Shown here one piece after another: positions 1-11,200 of a stretch of DNA of 36,995 bases. Source of the DNA: Acanthaster planci (taxonomy: Eukaryota > Echinodermata > Asteroidea > Valvatida > Acanthasteridae). Under the pieces are notes generated by a model. It had not been told where the DNA came from and did no database searches. It saw only the letters and a list, made by a program, of their open reading frames with translations. Position 1 is the stretch's first letter; each line of letters opens with the position of its first letter. Location: NCBI RefSeq assembly GCF_001949145.1, contig NW_019091475.1, positions 776,727 to 813,721 of the forward strand, given 5' to 3'. The translations under genes were made by a program, and so were the position numbers.

Positions 1-98
1 TCTTTGCGAGGTTCAAGAGTCAGCGCTATTTCGGTCTACGGGCACGTATTTGGTGTAATGCAACCATAAGACTCAGTGGGTTCGAGTTGACTCGAGGT

Positions 99-280
99 GG
101 GTCCGAAGCGGCGTGGGTCCGAGTTGGCGTGGGTCCGAGTTGGTTGTGGGTCCGAGATGGTGGTGGTCCGAGTTAGTATTGGGTCCGAGTTGGCGTGGGT
201 CCGAGTTGGTCCTGGGTCCGAGTTGGCATGGGTCCGAGTTGGAATGGGTCCGAGTTGGTTTGGGTCCGAGTTGACCTGAT
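99..280. repeat. GTCCGA minisatellite, 16-17 bp unit
   Basis: Eleven GTCCGA motifs (starts near 101, 117, 133, 150, 166, 183, 199, 216, 232, 248, 264) mark a tandem array with consensus GTCCGAGTTGGNNTGG. The period is 16 or 17 bp. It is open in two frames, giving repetitive translations on both strands (36-317 minus, 97-279 plus), but these look like by-products of the repeat and not genes. Confidence 0.9.
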
Positions 281-320
281 CCCGTATTGGTTTCGAGTCA
301 ACTCGGACCCAAACCAACTC
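252..320. repeat. 24-bp perfect inverted repeat at the end of the minisatellite
   Basis: Bases 252-275 are the exact reverse complement of 297-320, separated by 21 bp, so the strand can fold into a strong hairpin. The arm is a copy of the minisatellite unit in opposite orientations. A 15-bp direct repeat, ACCTGATCCCGTATT, sits at 274-288 and again at 321-335, directly after each arm. Confidence 0.9.
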
Positions 321-484
321 ACCTGATCCCGTATTAATGATGGATGCGTAGATTAATAACGTCTAGGACTTCCCCGCATAGTGTCGGTCTTGAAGTTTTT
401 GTGCCATGGCTGCAACCCAACTACACGTATGGACAACAAGTATATAGGCCCTAGCAGCTGACGAAAAGCTCAAGATTCTACAGG

Positions 485-517
485 ATGGCTCAAGAAACGA
501 GAGACAAGGGCTTCATC
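485..517 (+). CDS. SZT2: candidate SZT2 leader exon with start codon
   Basis: Vertebrate SZT2 has only a short N-terminal leader before the part encoded at 2115, so a first exon of about 10 codons in phase 0 is expected. ATG at 485 has A at -3 and G at +4, reads MAQETRDKGFI and meets GTAGGT at 518 in phase 0. A rival is ATG at 406 (MAATQLH, then GTATGG at 427). Neither has independent support; a start further upstream or at 2070 without splicing is also possible. Confidence 0.25.
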
Positions 518-929
518 GTAGGTTTCATGCAGTGCATTAACCAAATTAGTTTTCGTGACCACTGCTATGCTCAGCTGATCAGAGTAGGCCTATGCTACAT
601 GTCACTTGTCAGATGAGATACATGATGTACATTATCTGCATACTGGCCTAGGCCTATCCAAACTAGGACCCCAACGTTTACATTTGCGTGTGATGGGCAA
701 TATCTGAGCCATGGCAGGCCAGATATGTCAATACTGTCAATGTAAGATGTAACTGTAATGTAAGATGAATTGAACATATCATTAACGTTATATCCATCTG
801 AAAAATGGACATCTTCTCTAATTTTGGAAAGAGTTCCATATACTGATGGCTTACAGATGCCACTTGTCACCCTGTGCACAAATCCTATGGGACTGGTCTG
901 AAAAATTTTAAGTATCTTCATGGTATCTT

Positions 930-1400
930 CTATGCAAGGGCGTCAATCCGTTTTGAAAATGTGGGGGAAAATTGCCCTGATCAGAACAAATGCGAGCACG
1001 AAGCATGAAGCTCTGAGCTGGCCCTGGAAAATTTTGGAGTATAGAGGTTTTTGGTGTGATCTGAGACAATTTTTGGTACTTGAGCCCTTTTTTTCCAAAA
1101 CTTCTGCAAGCTATACATTTTCAGGAGTAATTGCAGAATACCCCGCCACTCTAAAAAACGACCCCTGGAATGACTGATTACGTGGGTACAAGGTGAAAAT
1201 CCCTTGAGAGGAGTGTGACACGTTGACCTGTACCTGGCTATGTGATTGATGGGGATGCGGGATGGTGGGGTATTAAGCTCATTTTTATTCCTAAGTTTTG
1301 GAAAAAAGTAAAGGGGACACATTGTGATATAGTATCCCCCACTTGGAAAAGTGGGAGGGGGACATGACCCCCGTCCCCCACCAATTGGCGCCCATGTTTC
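930..1400. mobile_element. probable diverged non-autonomous transposon (MITE-like)
   Basis: The segment differs in texture from its flanks: G- and C-runs of five or more, a local palindrome (CACTTGGAAAAGTG, about 1340-1353, and GGGGGACATGACCCCC, 1357-1372) and weakly matching ends in opposite orientation (AAGGGCGTCAATCC near 937-950; GGATTGACGC-like reverse of CCAATTGGCGCCC near 1382-1394). No transposase is encoded. I cannot name the family and the borders are approximate. Confidence 0.4.
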
Positions 1401-1617
1401 TAAGTGAACGACTCGGTTGTTTCCCTCCTAAATTGAACTTTTCTGGACATGTTTTTGCTTTCTGATGGCTACTAAGATTAGTTCACTGTCGGGAATAATT
1501 AGGCCTACTGGCGTCCATATATGGAACTCTTCCCAATAATTTTCGTCAATTATGTTTTACATTAAACTAGCCCATCACACCATGAATCAGTCAATAGGCT
1601 GATATTGTACCTGCCAA

Positions 1618-1627
1618 GTCACATGAC
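1618..1627. promoter_or_regulatory. MiT/TFE-type E-box GTCACATGAC
   Basis: One base different from the CLEAR consensus GTCACGTGAC and matching the TCAYRTGA core preferred by MITF/TFE proteins. It lies about 490 bp before the first supported SZT2 exon and 245 bp before a perfect CLEAR site. Confidence 0.35.
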
Positions 1628-1862
1628 CTATAGGTGGGTAGGCCTATCAAACAATAGAAATTGGGTCCTTCTAGAGCAAAGTGTGTCATAAGTTTTGTTT
1701 ACCAAATATAATACATGTATGTACATTAATAGTCATAGTACTGAGCACATCAATAGTCTGAGTACTTTATCAACTGTCGGCTTTATTTTTGGTTGAATGA
1801 AAATTATAACACACTTTGGTATGGAAGACGCTATGTTTACTGATGTTTGATACCCATTTTAG

Positions 1863-1872
1863 GTCACGTGAC
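1863..1872. promoter_or_regulatory. perfect CLEAR-type E-box GTCACGTGAC
   Basis: Exact 10-bp palindrome that defines the CLEAR element bound by TFEB/TFE3/MITF at lysosomal and autophagy genes. It lies 242 bp before the first supported SZT2 exon, either in the promoter or in intron 1. Function is inferred only. Confidence 0.45.
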
Positions 1873-2114
1873 TTAGTGGGCACGATTGGTCTATTTTTCC
1901 AATGTATGTTGAAGAAAATGAAACCAGAGACTAAGGTTATATAGGCTCTACAAATGGATGCTTTCCATGTTCCTTTTTCTCAGATCTAGTCTAGGTTTTG
2001 TAACGGGAATGGAAGCAAATTTTTAAAAAATTTCTAAATGAGTTACTTTCAAGTAAATAAAAAAATGGAATGATTCTCTTGTACAAATATTGCAGTTTTC
2101 ATTGCTTTCCACAG

Positions 2115-2240
2115 GAGCTTGAGGTGGGAGAGGTTTATCTTCTTATGAAGGAGGAGTATCGCATCTCCAGGAATATCCGTGCCTCCTGGTTCTTCGGAAA
2201 TCTCAACAAGGAAATCAAGGTCAAGTCTGACCAAGACCTG
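2115..2240 (+). CDS. SZT2: SZT2 exon 1 (first supported)
   Basis: Acceptor TTTCCACAG, donor GTGAGT; phase 0 in, phase 0 out, 42 codons. Contains VYLLMKEEYRISRN and SWFFGNL, matching the vertebrate SZT2 N-terminus (FLLMKKDYRISRN) almost from its start. An in-frame ATG at 2070 could extend it without splicing, but the acceptor is strong and the extension has no counterpart. Confidence 0.92.
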
Positions 2241-5200
2241 GTGAGTAGACTTCTTGTTCTTGTCTTTTGACTGTTTATCAGACTTTCTTCAGCTGGGGTT
2301 GCCAAGCAACTGTGGGTCATTTAATCCAAGCTTGTTCCTCCTTGAGCAGAAACATTCCCTCATTGGTTGGAAAGAGCCATGTTGGCGGGGAGTGTTTATT
2401 TTGTTCATGAAGCGACCGTTCCTCATGCATTTCATCGTTGTCTGTGAACCAGCAAAGTGCAGTTCCCACCAAAGGAGCCTCCCTTGTTAGGAGAATTGTG
2501 ACCTGTCTTGGTCTAGGTCAGGGCTCATAGAGCGAGGACAGTTTGACCTTGCCAGAATTTCACATCCTTTACATTAAACAGAAACTGATTTAGACTCGTG
2601 TGCAGTTTCAGGTTTTTAGCCACCAAAACAAAAAAAGAAGACTTATTAACATAGAGTCAAAACCTCACACAACTATTAGAGTAATAGGAAATAATAGGTC
2701 TGCTACATGAAAATGGCTTCCCCTTGCAAGCCAAGGGATGAACTTTCTGCAATCTGTAGCAGCCCGTACAAAATGGTAGGCAGTGTTGATAAATTTTTTA
2801 AAAAGTCTAGAGACAAGAAATAGAATATTCCATCTTTAGGATGCACCATTTTTACTGTGACCAATTGTGGCCAAAATATTTCAGTTATTTTAAAAGCAAT
2901 TTCCAAAACAATTTGGCGAGGAGACTTCCTGAATGTGCCAAAACTAAAATTATGCAGTATTATTGACAAAGCACTGCATGTGGATTTTTGATGGGTTTAG
3001 GGTCAGAGCAAGAATTGGCTAAAACAATCTACGTAACGTTGCTGTTTGTGTATTTGTCGGCATTTCCTGTTTTCCTTACAGATCAATTCCAAGGAAGAGC
3101 TTGAGGTCTTGTCCATCATTCCCAGAGTCAGCCCAGACAAACTCCCAGCTGATGTGCCAATCCGATACAAGTTGGTTCCAAGCAGTCATGTGACCTTCCT
3201 GGCCAGACGCTATCGGCACGTTATAGTGATGGACCTCAGTCCGTCAATGGCCACTGTCGTAAGTGCCGCATGATTGGGCAGACTAAAGCCTCAAGTGCGG
3301 AGAAAGCATGCAAGGCATAATCAGAGTAAAAGTACCCACTCTTATAGCAAGATGAATTCTCTAAAAGTTTCTGGAGGCAGAGATGAGACCCTGAGTGTTT
3401 CAAAAACCAAATTCGAAACTTGAGTGTGAAGTTTAGAGTACAGTTTTTCTATGAGATTTCCTCTTGTTTCAGTCTGAAGCATTGAGGAGTAAAACTTTTT
3501 GAAGCGGTAGAATATTTAGTGGTCTAGATTCTGACTCATGCAGAGAATAGAAGCGAAATAAAAAGCATGCAGGCTGGGTACCAGACTCGTGGAGAGACTT
3601 TTAATTGGGCAGTACCAAAGAATGATTGAACTGGTTGTTTTGTGCCAAAAACTGTGCAAATTTTCAGCAGTTACAGTAACTGAGCATGCCCCAATATCCC
3701 ATCTGTTCTCCAGGATGCCCAGTCTGGTCGAGTTAGTCTCCAAGATCTCTTCAGGTGCATCAGTAACTGTCTACAGGGGTTGGTCAAGCCGGTAAGAGAT
3801 CCATCACCATTAGTCGTTTTTTCTGGCTGTTGCGATTATGTGGTACTTGGCAGTCAACAGCACTGTAAATTCTCAGACTTGGTTAGTCGGCCATCTTGAA
3901 TAATAACACTTTTCAATCCTGTGTTGGCTGGTTGGCTGGGACTTGCAGGCCCCTTGGCCACTGGGTAGTTGGCCCATTGGATCAGGCTTGAGGCTTTGAC
4001 AAGTGCTATATGTCGCGTTGAGCAGTACGTACATTTAGCCAAATTGCTGCGTGGACCAGGCTTAACTGTAGGTGCAAAAATGGAACCCGTGAATGGATAT
4101 GTTCTTGCCTTTACTTTTATTTCTTCTCTGTGTTTTTGTGTTCAGTTTTCAGTTCCAGGAAGCTCTTTACTGCTGTCGCCTAAGATCTATGTCACTGTTA
4201 TTGCATATACCCCTCTGGCCTCACTCACCACACAGCAGGTAGAGTCTCATTCAGTAGTGTGACGTTGCAACATTCATTTTGAAGAATACAACCAAGCAGA
4301 TAATGTACAGCTTTCCACGTCTGAGTATTACACAAGTCCATGTCAAAGATGGATTTCAAACTTATGCGTAGACCCAATATGGTCAAAAGAAATGCAAATG
4401 TAATTTATGTACAGTGGATATCGCTCACATGCTGATGTTTTGGAATGGTTTGTCAAGTCTTGAAAATGTCTCTAGCTCTGTATGGATGTTGGAGACTAGT
4501 GTAGAAACTGCGCATGGGTCGTCGGTCAAAAGTGAGCTACACAGAACCTGTCAAGGTTCCTAGGCGATGTCTGAACATTTTTAAGTTGTATCGGGATTTG
4601 TAAAAAATCATTTGCAAGTGAATTGTTACATTCACATATGATCGAGACTTCCGTCAGTGTGCATCTTTTTCTTTTTTTTCGTCTGGAAAATTTGTTTGTT
4701 CAGGTATTGTTCCAAGGATGTTTGTTGACTCAGGACAACCTGTCATCGTTCCTAGATCAGCTACAAGAAGAACTGGAGGAGTTTGAAAACAAACTTGTTG
4801 ACAGTAAGTCTTATTCATGCTCTCTCTTCCACACAATAGGAAAAAAAAATGAGTCACACATATGCTGTTAACTGGGAACATCACTTTTTTTTTCAATTCT
4901 ACATTGTGCCTGTCTGAAGAGTACAAAAACCTTTTGGTTTAAAACTGGACCTTTTTGATCCGAGAATCTCGGTGTCAGCTGCAATTTGGGAGAATGTTGT
5001 TAATTTGATGCCATGGCAAGTCTTTTGCAAAACAGGAAAAACTCAACCTTGTGATGATGATACCCGTACTGGTTTACAGCATGTCGCCGCTGTAAATCCC
5101 TTTCAAGTAACTTTTGGAGAGCTAGATGCCTCACTGAATTTCATTTACTTAGTGACCGTTTATCAACATCCCTGTGCCCAGACATGTTTGCAAGTCAGGT

Positions 5201-8200
5201 CAATGGAAATCCCAACACAACCTTCGACCTGGACCACCCCAACATATTTGATGACATCGTCGAGCCGGGTGGCCTGTCTTCGTCTTCCGCCTCGCAGCGA
5301 CCAGAGACAGAGGCCCAGGAGATGGCAAGTCCTGAGGCGTGCTTCGTGAACATGCTGTGGTGCGGCATCCTGGCATTGCAGCTGCTGCCAGAGAACACCA
5401 GTGCAGGTGAGTGCAGCAACTTTACTCTCAACCCATGAAGAATCCTCTGGCAAACCTGCCCACATGGGCATTTTCTCTGATATCGTTGCAAAGCTCTTTT
5501 TTCCCATACCGAGCCTTCAGGAATTTTTGCAGTCATGTCTGACAATCGTTTTGACACCAATTGAAGATAAGTTGACATGCCGTTATTACCAAGTGTCAAT
5601 TTTTCCAGGACAGGTCAGCCAAAAAGGGAAACTTTTCCTATTGATATGTGCACAGTGCACACAAATTGACATGTGAAGGTGTCAACTGCAAATGATCAGA
5701 AAATAAAACCCTACGTTGGACTGTTTTGTAACTTCACAGATGTACTCCTCGTAAATGTCTAATGTGAATAGTTAACCCACTGATCACCAGTTACAACTCA
5801 TTCCACTCGGAATCTTTGCTGATAGAGGGCTCTCTTACCCACAGCACTCTACATGCAAGGTACTGGCATATATCTGGCCAAACGAGCTGGTGAGCATTAA
5901 ACACTATGCATTTTCTGACACACACACCAGGAATCATATGCGTGACTGATGGCGTCACGGCAATGCCGGACATGGCCTCCACCACCCACCTACTGACGCA
6001 GATGAGGAACAGCACAGTGGCCTGCTCCTTCCTCCAAGTTGGCAAGGGCTTCCACCCCCACTGCAGCTTCGGCTACATTCCGCACACCGAGATCATGCAG
6101 TTCATCGCCACGGCCACCTTTGGTGCATTCCTGTCTAAGTGCCCCAAAATAGTGAGTGGTTGTTTAAACAGTGGGACCCTCAGGGGAATAGGGGAATTTT
6201 TCTTTTGTATTGAACTCAAAATACTGAATGCCTACTTGTATCCGGCTCAATATTTCTTTCCAGTGTTTCTATAAATTTAGAAATGCATGGGCAAAGTTCT
6301 TGGAGCCAACCAAGCTCAGAAATTTGTTAAGCACACAAAATATTTGCTTAGCAAAACAGGTTTATCAGCTAAAATAGCACAATGAAGTATGAACTTTGAC
6401 AGGTTCCCGTTCGCTTTTTTGCTTTGGGATCAATTTTTCTACTGAAAACAGTAAAAACAATATGTTCTACCTCAGTGGCAAAGTTATAGACTGCTGGTTC
6501 AAGTTTCCCCTAAAACTCGGCTTGAAATGTATTACGATTGTACAAGCTTTCACCAGAAATTATGTTGACCTTTTAGTATTGATTTTTATCCAACAGAATT
6601 CCAATAAGATAGGGATGAACCAGTACCACAAAGCGTTCCTGTCCTGGAATTTTCAGAAAGGCCTGGATGGAATCAAGATAGATTACATCAAAGGTCAGAG
6701 CTTACAAAAATACTTGCTAATATAACTGAATAGTATGTGGCGATAATTGCTCCAAAGGCATGAGGTCTGGTGCTCTTTATATTAGGCGAAGCACCTGGTG
6801 ACATGACAGTTTAGATGTACATAACATCACTTGAGAATGCAAATTGGCCTTAGAATTAATTGTTATCTCAAACATTGTTTCAGTAAACCTCAGACGGTCA
6901 GTATCTCCTGTAGAAGCCACAACATACGTTGCGTCAAGTCTTGTTTTTCCATTTTTATTAATTTAAGGAAGCCCCAAAATGTAAAGAGAGAGAGAAAAAC
7001 AAGAATTTACGTCTTTTTGTCGGATAAAAAGTGGCCAAAATCTTATTCTCGGAGCGGTTGAAGAAGAAGCACAGATTTATTTTGGAGTTTGGAGTTTGGA
7101 TCTGGAGTGTAGGACCAACTGATCAGAGCTTAGTCAGGCTTGTATTGCAACATAGGTTTAATGTGGAAATGTTTGATGTCATGAAATGCATTCTGCGTAT
7201 TGTTTCAATCAACAGGGAGACAGCATCAAGTCATTTCTTCAGAAGTAGCCTGTCAGACAGAAGGGTAAGTCTGGTACCATCATGGCGTACTTCAATAATA
7301 TATACCAGTATGACACCGGGGTCAATAACTCTATATTGCAGGGACAATGCTTGTATAGATTCAGAGTAGCACAATAGTATATATGTAGTATATTTTACCA
7401 TGCAAAGCTAATTTGTAGGCTTAACCATTGGCAGCTGCTTGTTTAAGATAAGATGAAAATTTTTCATTTTTAAGCAGTGACTGATGGAGTCAAATAAAAT
7501 TGGAGGATACTCGTAGGAACAAGTCTTTTGAGTGCCAGGTCGAGAAAGACGGCATACGTTTCTTGCAGAATTGCAAGTTTGGTACTTTTAATCTTCTCAC
7601 GAATGTCAGAGTGCCCTCAAACGGTTACGTGCATAGCCAGTGCTTTTCGTTTTCAGCATCCAGCTTCCGGCTCCCTTTGCCGTCAACAAGCAAGGCCTGT
7701 GCACCATTCCCCTGATCAGGAAGAAGCACCGAGACTACAAGCTGCACACCAGCCTGGCCAATGTACTGTCCGTCCGACTCAGGGAGGGCTACACCATCAA
7801 AGACGTGGCACTCACCAAAAGTAAGCACGCCATTGTTTGGCATCGTTGGAATGAGCAAAATGTACTTTCAAGAGGAGCGCCGTAGCTTTAAGACCGCATT
7901 CCCTCCTTGTCCATGTTCTCCGCCCATCACTAATGAAATTTCTCCTCGATCGTTCTGTTTATACTAAGTGTCCAAAGACTTCTCACAAATGTTTATGTTC
8001 GTTGGATATGTTTTCAAGAGTTCCTGGAAAGTCCTACCATCTGCCGCGAAAGTATTTTTTGAGAGAAGGCCAGTGTGGAATTCTTAATTTATCTACCTGT
8101 AATCTCATTTGTTTATTTGTTTGTTTATTTCGTTTCAGATGATAAACAGATCGAGGTGAAGTTGGCACTCCCCTGGAAATACAACGGCAGGATAGAGTAC

Positions 8201-11200
8201 ATAGCCTCATCAGCATGGCCTCTGAACCCTAACAGGTAGGTGGCCACAAACAATAAGCTCTTCTGTTTATTTGTGGCTGGGGGGGGGGAGTTGGTGGCGG
8301 TTAAAATTGTTTAATTTTCAGAAGTGTAAGATAAATTTCAAGTACTTTGAAACTATGAGGCAAGTTGAAGGCTGATTCATTTCGTGAAACTATCAGAAAA
8401 ACTACGCCAAAAATGGCTAATGCATGTATTCAAAGAAATTCCTGACAGAATTTCACAGGTGACAGACAGTACACCTTCTGTGATTTGACTTCAGGCATTT
8501 GACCAATGTGGATGTTATCATGGAGGGGAGCTATGAGTTCCTTCACGATTTGACGTGTCGCATGAAGAAGAGCCCCCACAACGCCTATCGCACCAGGGTG
8601 GTCATGAATTTCTGGCAGACGCTGCGAAGGTAAATAATGTACATTTCTAGTCCACGATTCTGCTGGCACCGTGCCCCATATGTGATAAAAGCATTACTCT
8701 TCAAGATATCCATCAATTTCAGTGCATATCATCCCACTGGTTTAGCATCTGGATGAAGAAAAGAAGAATTTTCACGTCACTAGTCTTTGTTATTAGTGCA
8801 GTTTATGAAAGCATGGCAGTACGTATCAAACAAAAAGGGGACCATGTTGTGGACTTCCCCAGCAAGTTACCTTTAACCCGCTCTTTCCAGCAGACAAATT
8901 AAACAAAGCTGTGCCTTCAGTCAAAATTTAATTGACGGCATGTGACTTTTCATACAGCAGGAGAAGTGGAACTGTCTGAAGATCAGGTTAAATAATATGT
9001 AGGAATTTTCCAAAGATCGGATAAGTAATATTCTTCATTCCAGAGAATATCTTTCCGTGTTATTTTGTTCTTTACCATTTCCCCCAGCCTTCAGGAGACT
9101 GACCAGCTCCTGGTCCATCTCCAGTCCTTCTCCACCAACTCTATCTACTACACCGTGCCAGACGGCATCAAGAAAGGCATCCCACTTCTCTACATGCCTC
9201 CTTACTCGGAGACGCCAGTCCTGGCCCAGAAATTTGACAGCAAGTAGGTTACAAAAAAATTCTTGATGCGTATCTTGCAAACGAGGCATGAAGTCACCCA
9301 GATTGTAACACGTAATTCACAATAGGTATCACTCCACTCAAAGTTGGCTAGCAGTGTCAAGTGGTCTGTCTTGGAGAATAAGTTGCGACAAAAATTCGTA
9401 CGAACAATTGCTTTACCATAAAGCAGCCTTTTTGATAGTTTTTTGGGGACTGTGTGTTTTTGGATCTCAATCAGTGATCCTGATATTGAGTCACTCCATC
9501 TATCAGGTGGTATCTGGTGTCAGGGAACCGGTGACAGATTACTTATCGAGGTACGGAGCCATGTCAATCAAACAGGCCCCGGTACTGATTGGGACACCTG
9601 ATGTTCCTAATTGGGATACAACCTTTTCCTAATTGGGAAAAGCCAGAAGACTCCAGATGTCCCTACAAGTTGACTTGCATCGGAAGTTGGGAATGCATTG
9701 AAAACTGTGTTTTTTGACCAAGAACATACTGTCTTCCTTATGGAGTATTCAATAAACAGTTACCCACCCCAAAATAAAGATTCTTAAGGAAGCCGAAAAT
9801 TTGCCAAAAGACATTTTACTCAGTGTTTGCTTTGTGAAAATGCTTAGAAACTGTAAATTCTTCAACGAATGGAAAAAATAGATTGTTAATTTTTTTTTTT
9901 TAAGGGACTCAAGTCTGGAACAGTTTGCAGGATTCTGGAAGAGGATATCGCTCATGGAACCCAAGAAATGGTAACATCAGTACTTTCAGATTTGACAGCT
10001 GAATGAGCCCATTTGTTTGTTTTTAAATCACAGCTTGGTTCCCAGAAAGCGTGGCAAGTTTCACCCTTTTCAATATCCTACTTCAAGTATCTATCCCTTT
10101 TCATTTAAAGGAAAGTTTTTTTCTGTCGTGATTGAGTCTTGAATTAGTCTTTAGTTTGTTTTTATTTCACTTTCAGGCAGAGATGGTTACACACCCACAG
10201 AATTGCTCTTTTGTTGGTCCCAGATATGTAAGTGAATTAGACAGAAGCCATGTTCGTTATTGTAATGAGATTGACAAATGACAAAGACGGTGACAAAAAT
10301 TCTGTGGTGAGAGGTGGCAAGTGAAGTTCCGATGATTACATAAAAGCTTTACACCTGCCCCCCCAAATCAAGTGTCGTGTTTCAGGGCATTTTCGGTCAG
10401 TTTATGTTGCCATTATCACCTGCTGTGATCATGGAGGTTCTTTATAGAAGCTCTGTAAGAAATTTGCTTTCCAACTGAGTCACCTTTCAGAGAAGGAAGA
10501 AGATTCGGCAAAAGCCAGATGTTGAACTTGCAGTCTGTCACAATTTCATGGCCATGCAAACTGAGCTTTTGAGGAGTGTTTTGGTTTTATTGTTTGTTAT
10601 GTGTATATATATTGGGTTGTCAAAGACACTGAAGAACATTACAGGTTCGAATCCCTTCTCAGTCTCTTTTTTATTTAAATCAGCCAAGTACCGATCAAAA
10701 GTTTCAATGTGTGCCTGTTCATTGATTCATTTTGAAGAGTTTACTGGATCCTTAGGGGCTTCCATTCACTGATTTCCATTTCGTCGGTATGTATTCACCT
10801 GTTGCCCAAGTCCCAACTGCGTATCTTTTTCGGCAGGCCCCTGCCCAAGCACCTGTTCCTGCCCAACAGCAACGGCCGCTACAACAACATCCAGAGCCGC
10901 GTGGCCCAGAAGGAGCTCAACTCCCTCTTGACGGAATTCAGCACCTTCACGCTGCTGGAGAACCACAGCTACATCACGCTCACATCGACGTAAGTAGAAA
11001 GTTCAACCTTGAGTACGACAAGACTGAGTGAGGCTATGCAACTGGCCGGGCACGAGAGGCCGGGACGTTCTTGCAGAAGAAAATCTTTTCTTGTAGAGAG
11101 GCCAGTGCAGAAGAATTTCAGTGACTTGAAATATTGACATGCATTTTTTTGTCCATTTTTCAGTACTAGTAACCTCTTCATTGTCACTCTCTCATGACAT

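Larger units (their letters stand above)
321..2114. other. non-coding 5' region (upstream and/or intron 1)
   Basis: No convincing gene. Minus-strand open frames at 595-921 and 981-1322 show no recognisable domain or coding texture. The stretch holds the two candidate leader ATGs, a probable interspersed repeat at about 930-1400, four copies of TAGGCCTA and two MiT/TFE-type E-boxes. The last 20 bp before 2115 form a pyrimidine-rich 3' splice site. Confidence 0.6.

Noticed and set aside
36-317. 93-residue minus-strand open frame across the minisatellite
   Set aside because: Purely repetitive translation of the GTCCGA units, also open on the other strand; no domain.
595-921. 108-residue minus-strand open frame
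   Set aside because: No recognisable motif, no promoter or splice context, composition like surrounding non-coding DNA.
981-1322. 113-residue minus-strand open frame
   Set aside because: Lies inside the repeat-like segment and resembles no transposase or known protein.
10644-10655. GGTTCGAATCCC, a tRNA B-box-like string in intron 15
   Set aside because: The bases around it do not form a T stem and no acceptor, D or anticodon arms can be drawn upstream.
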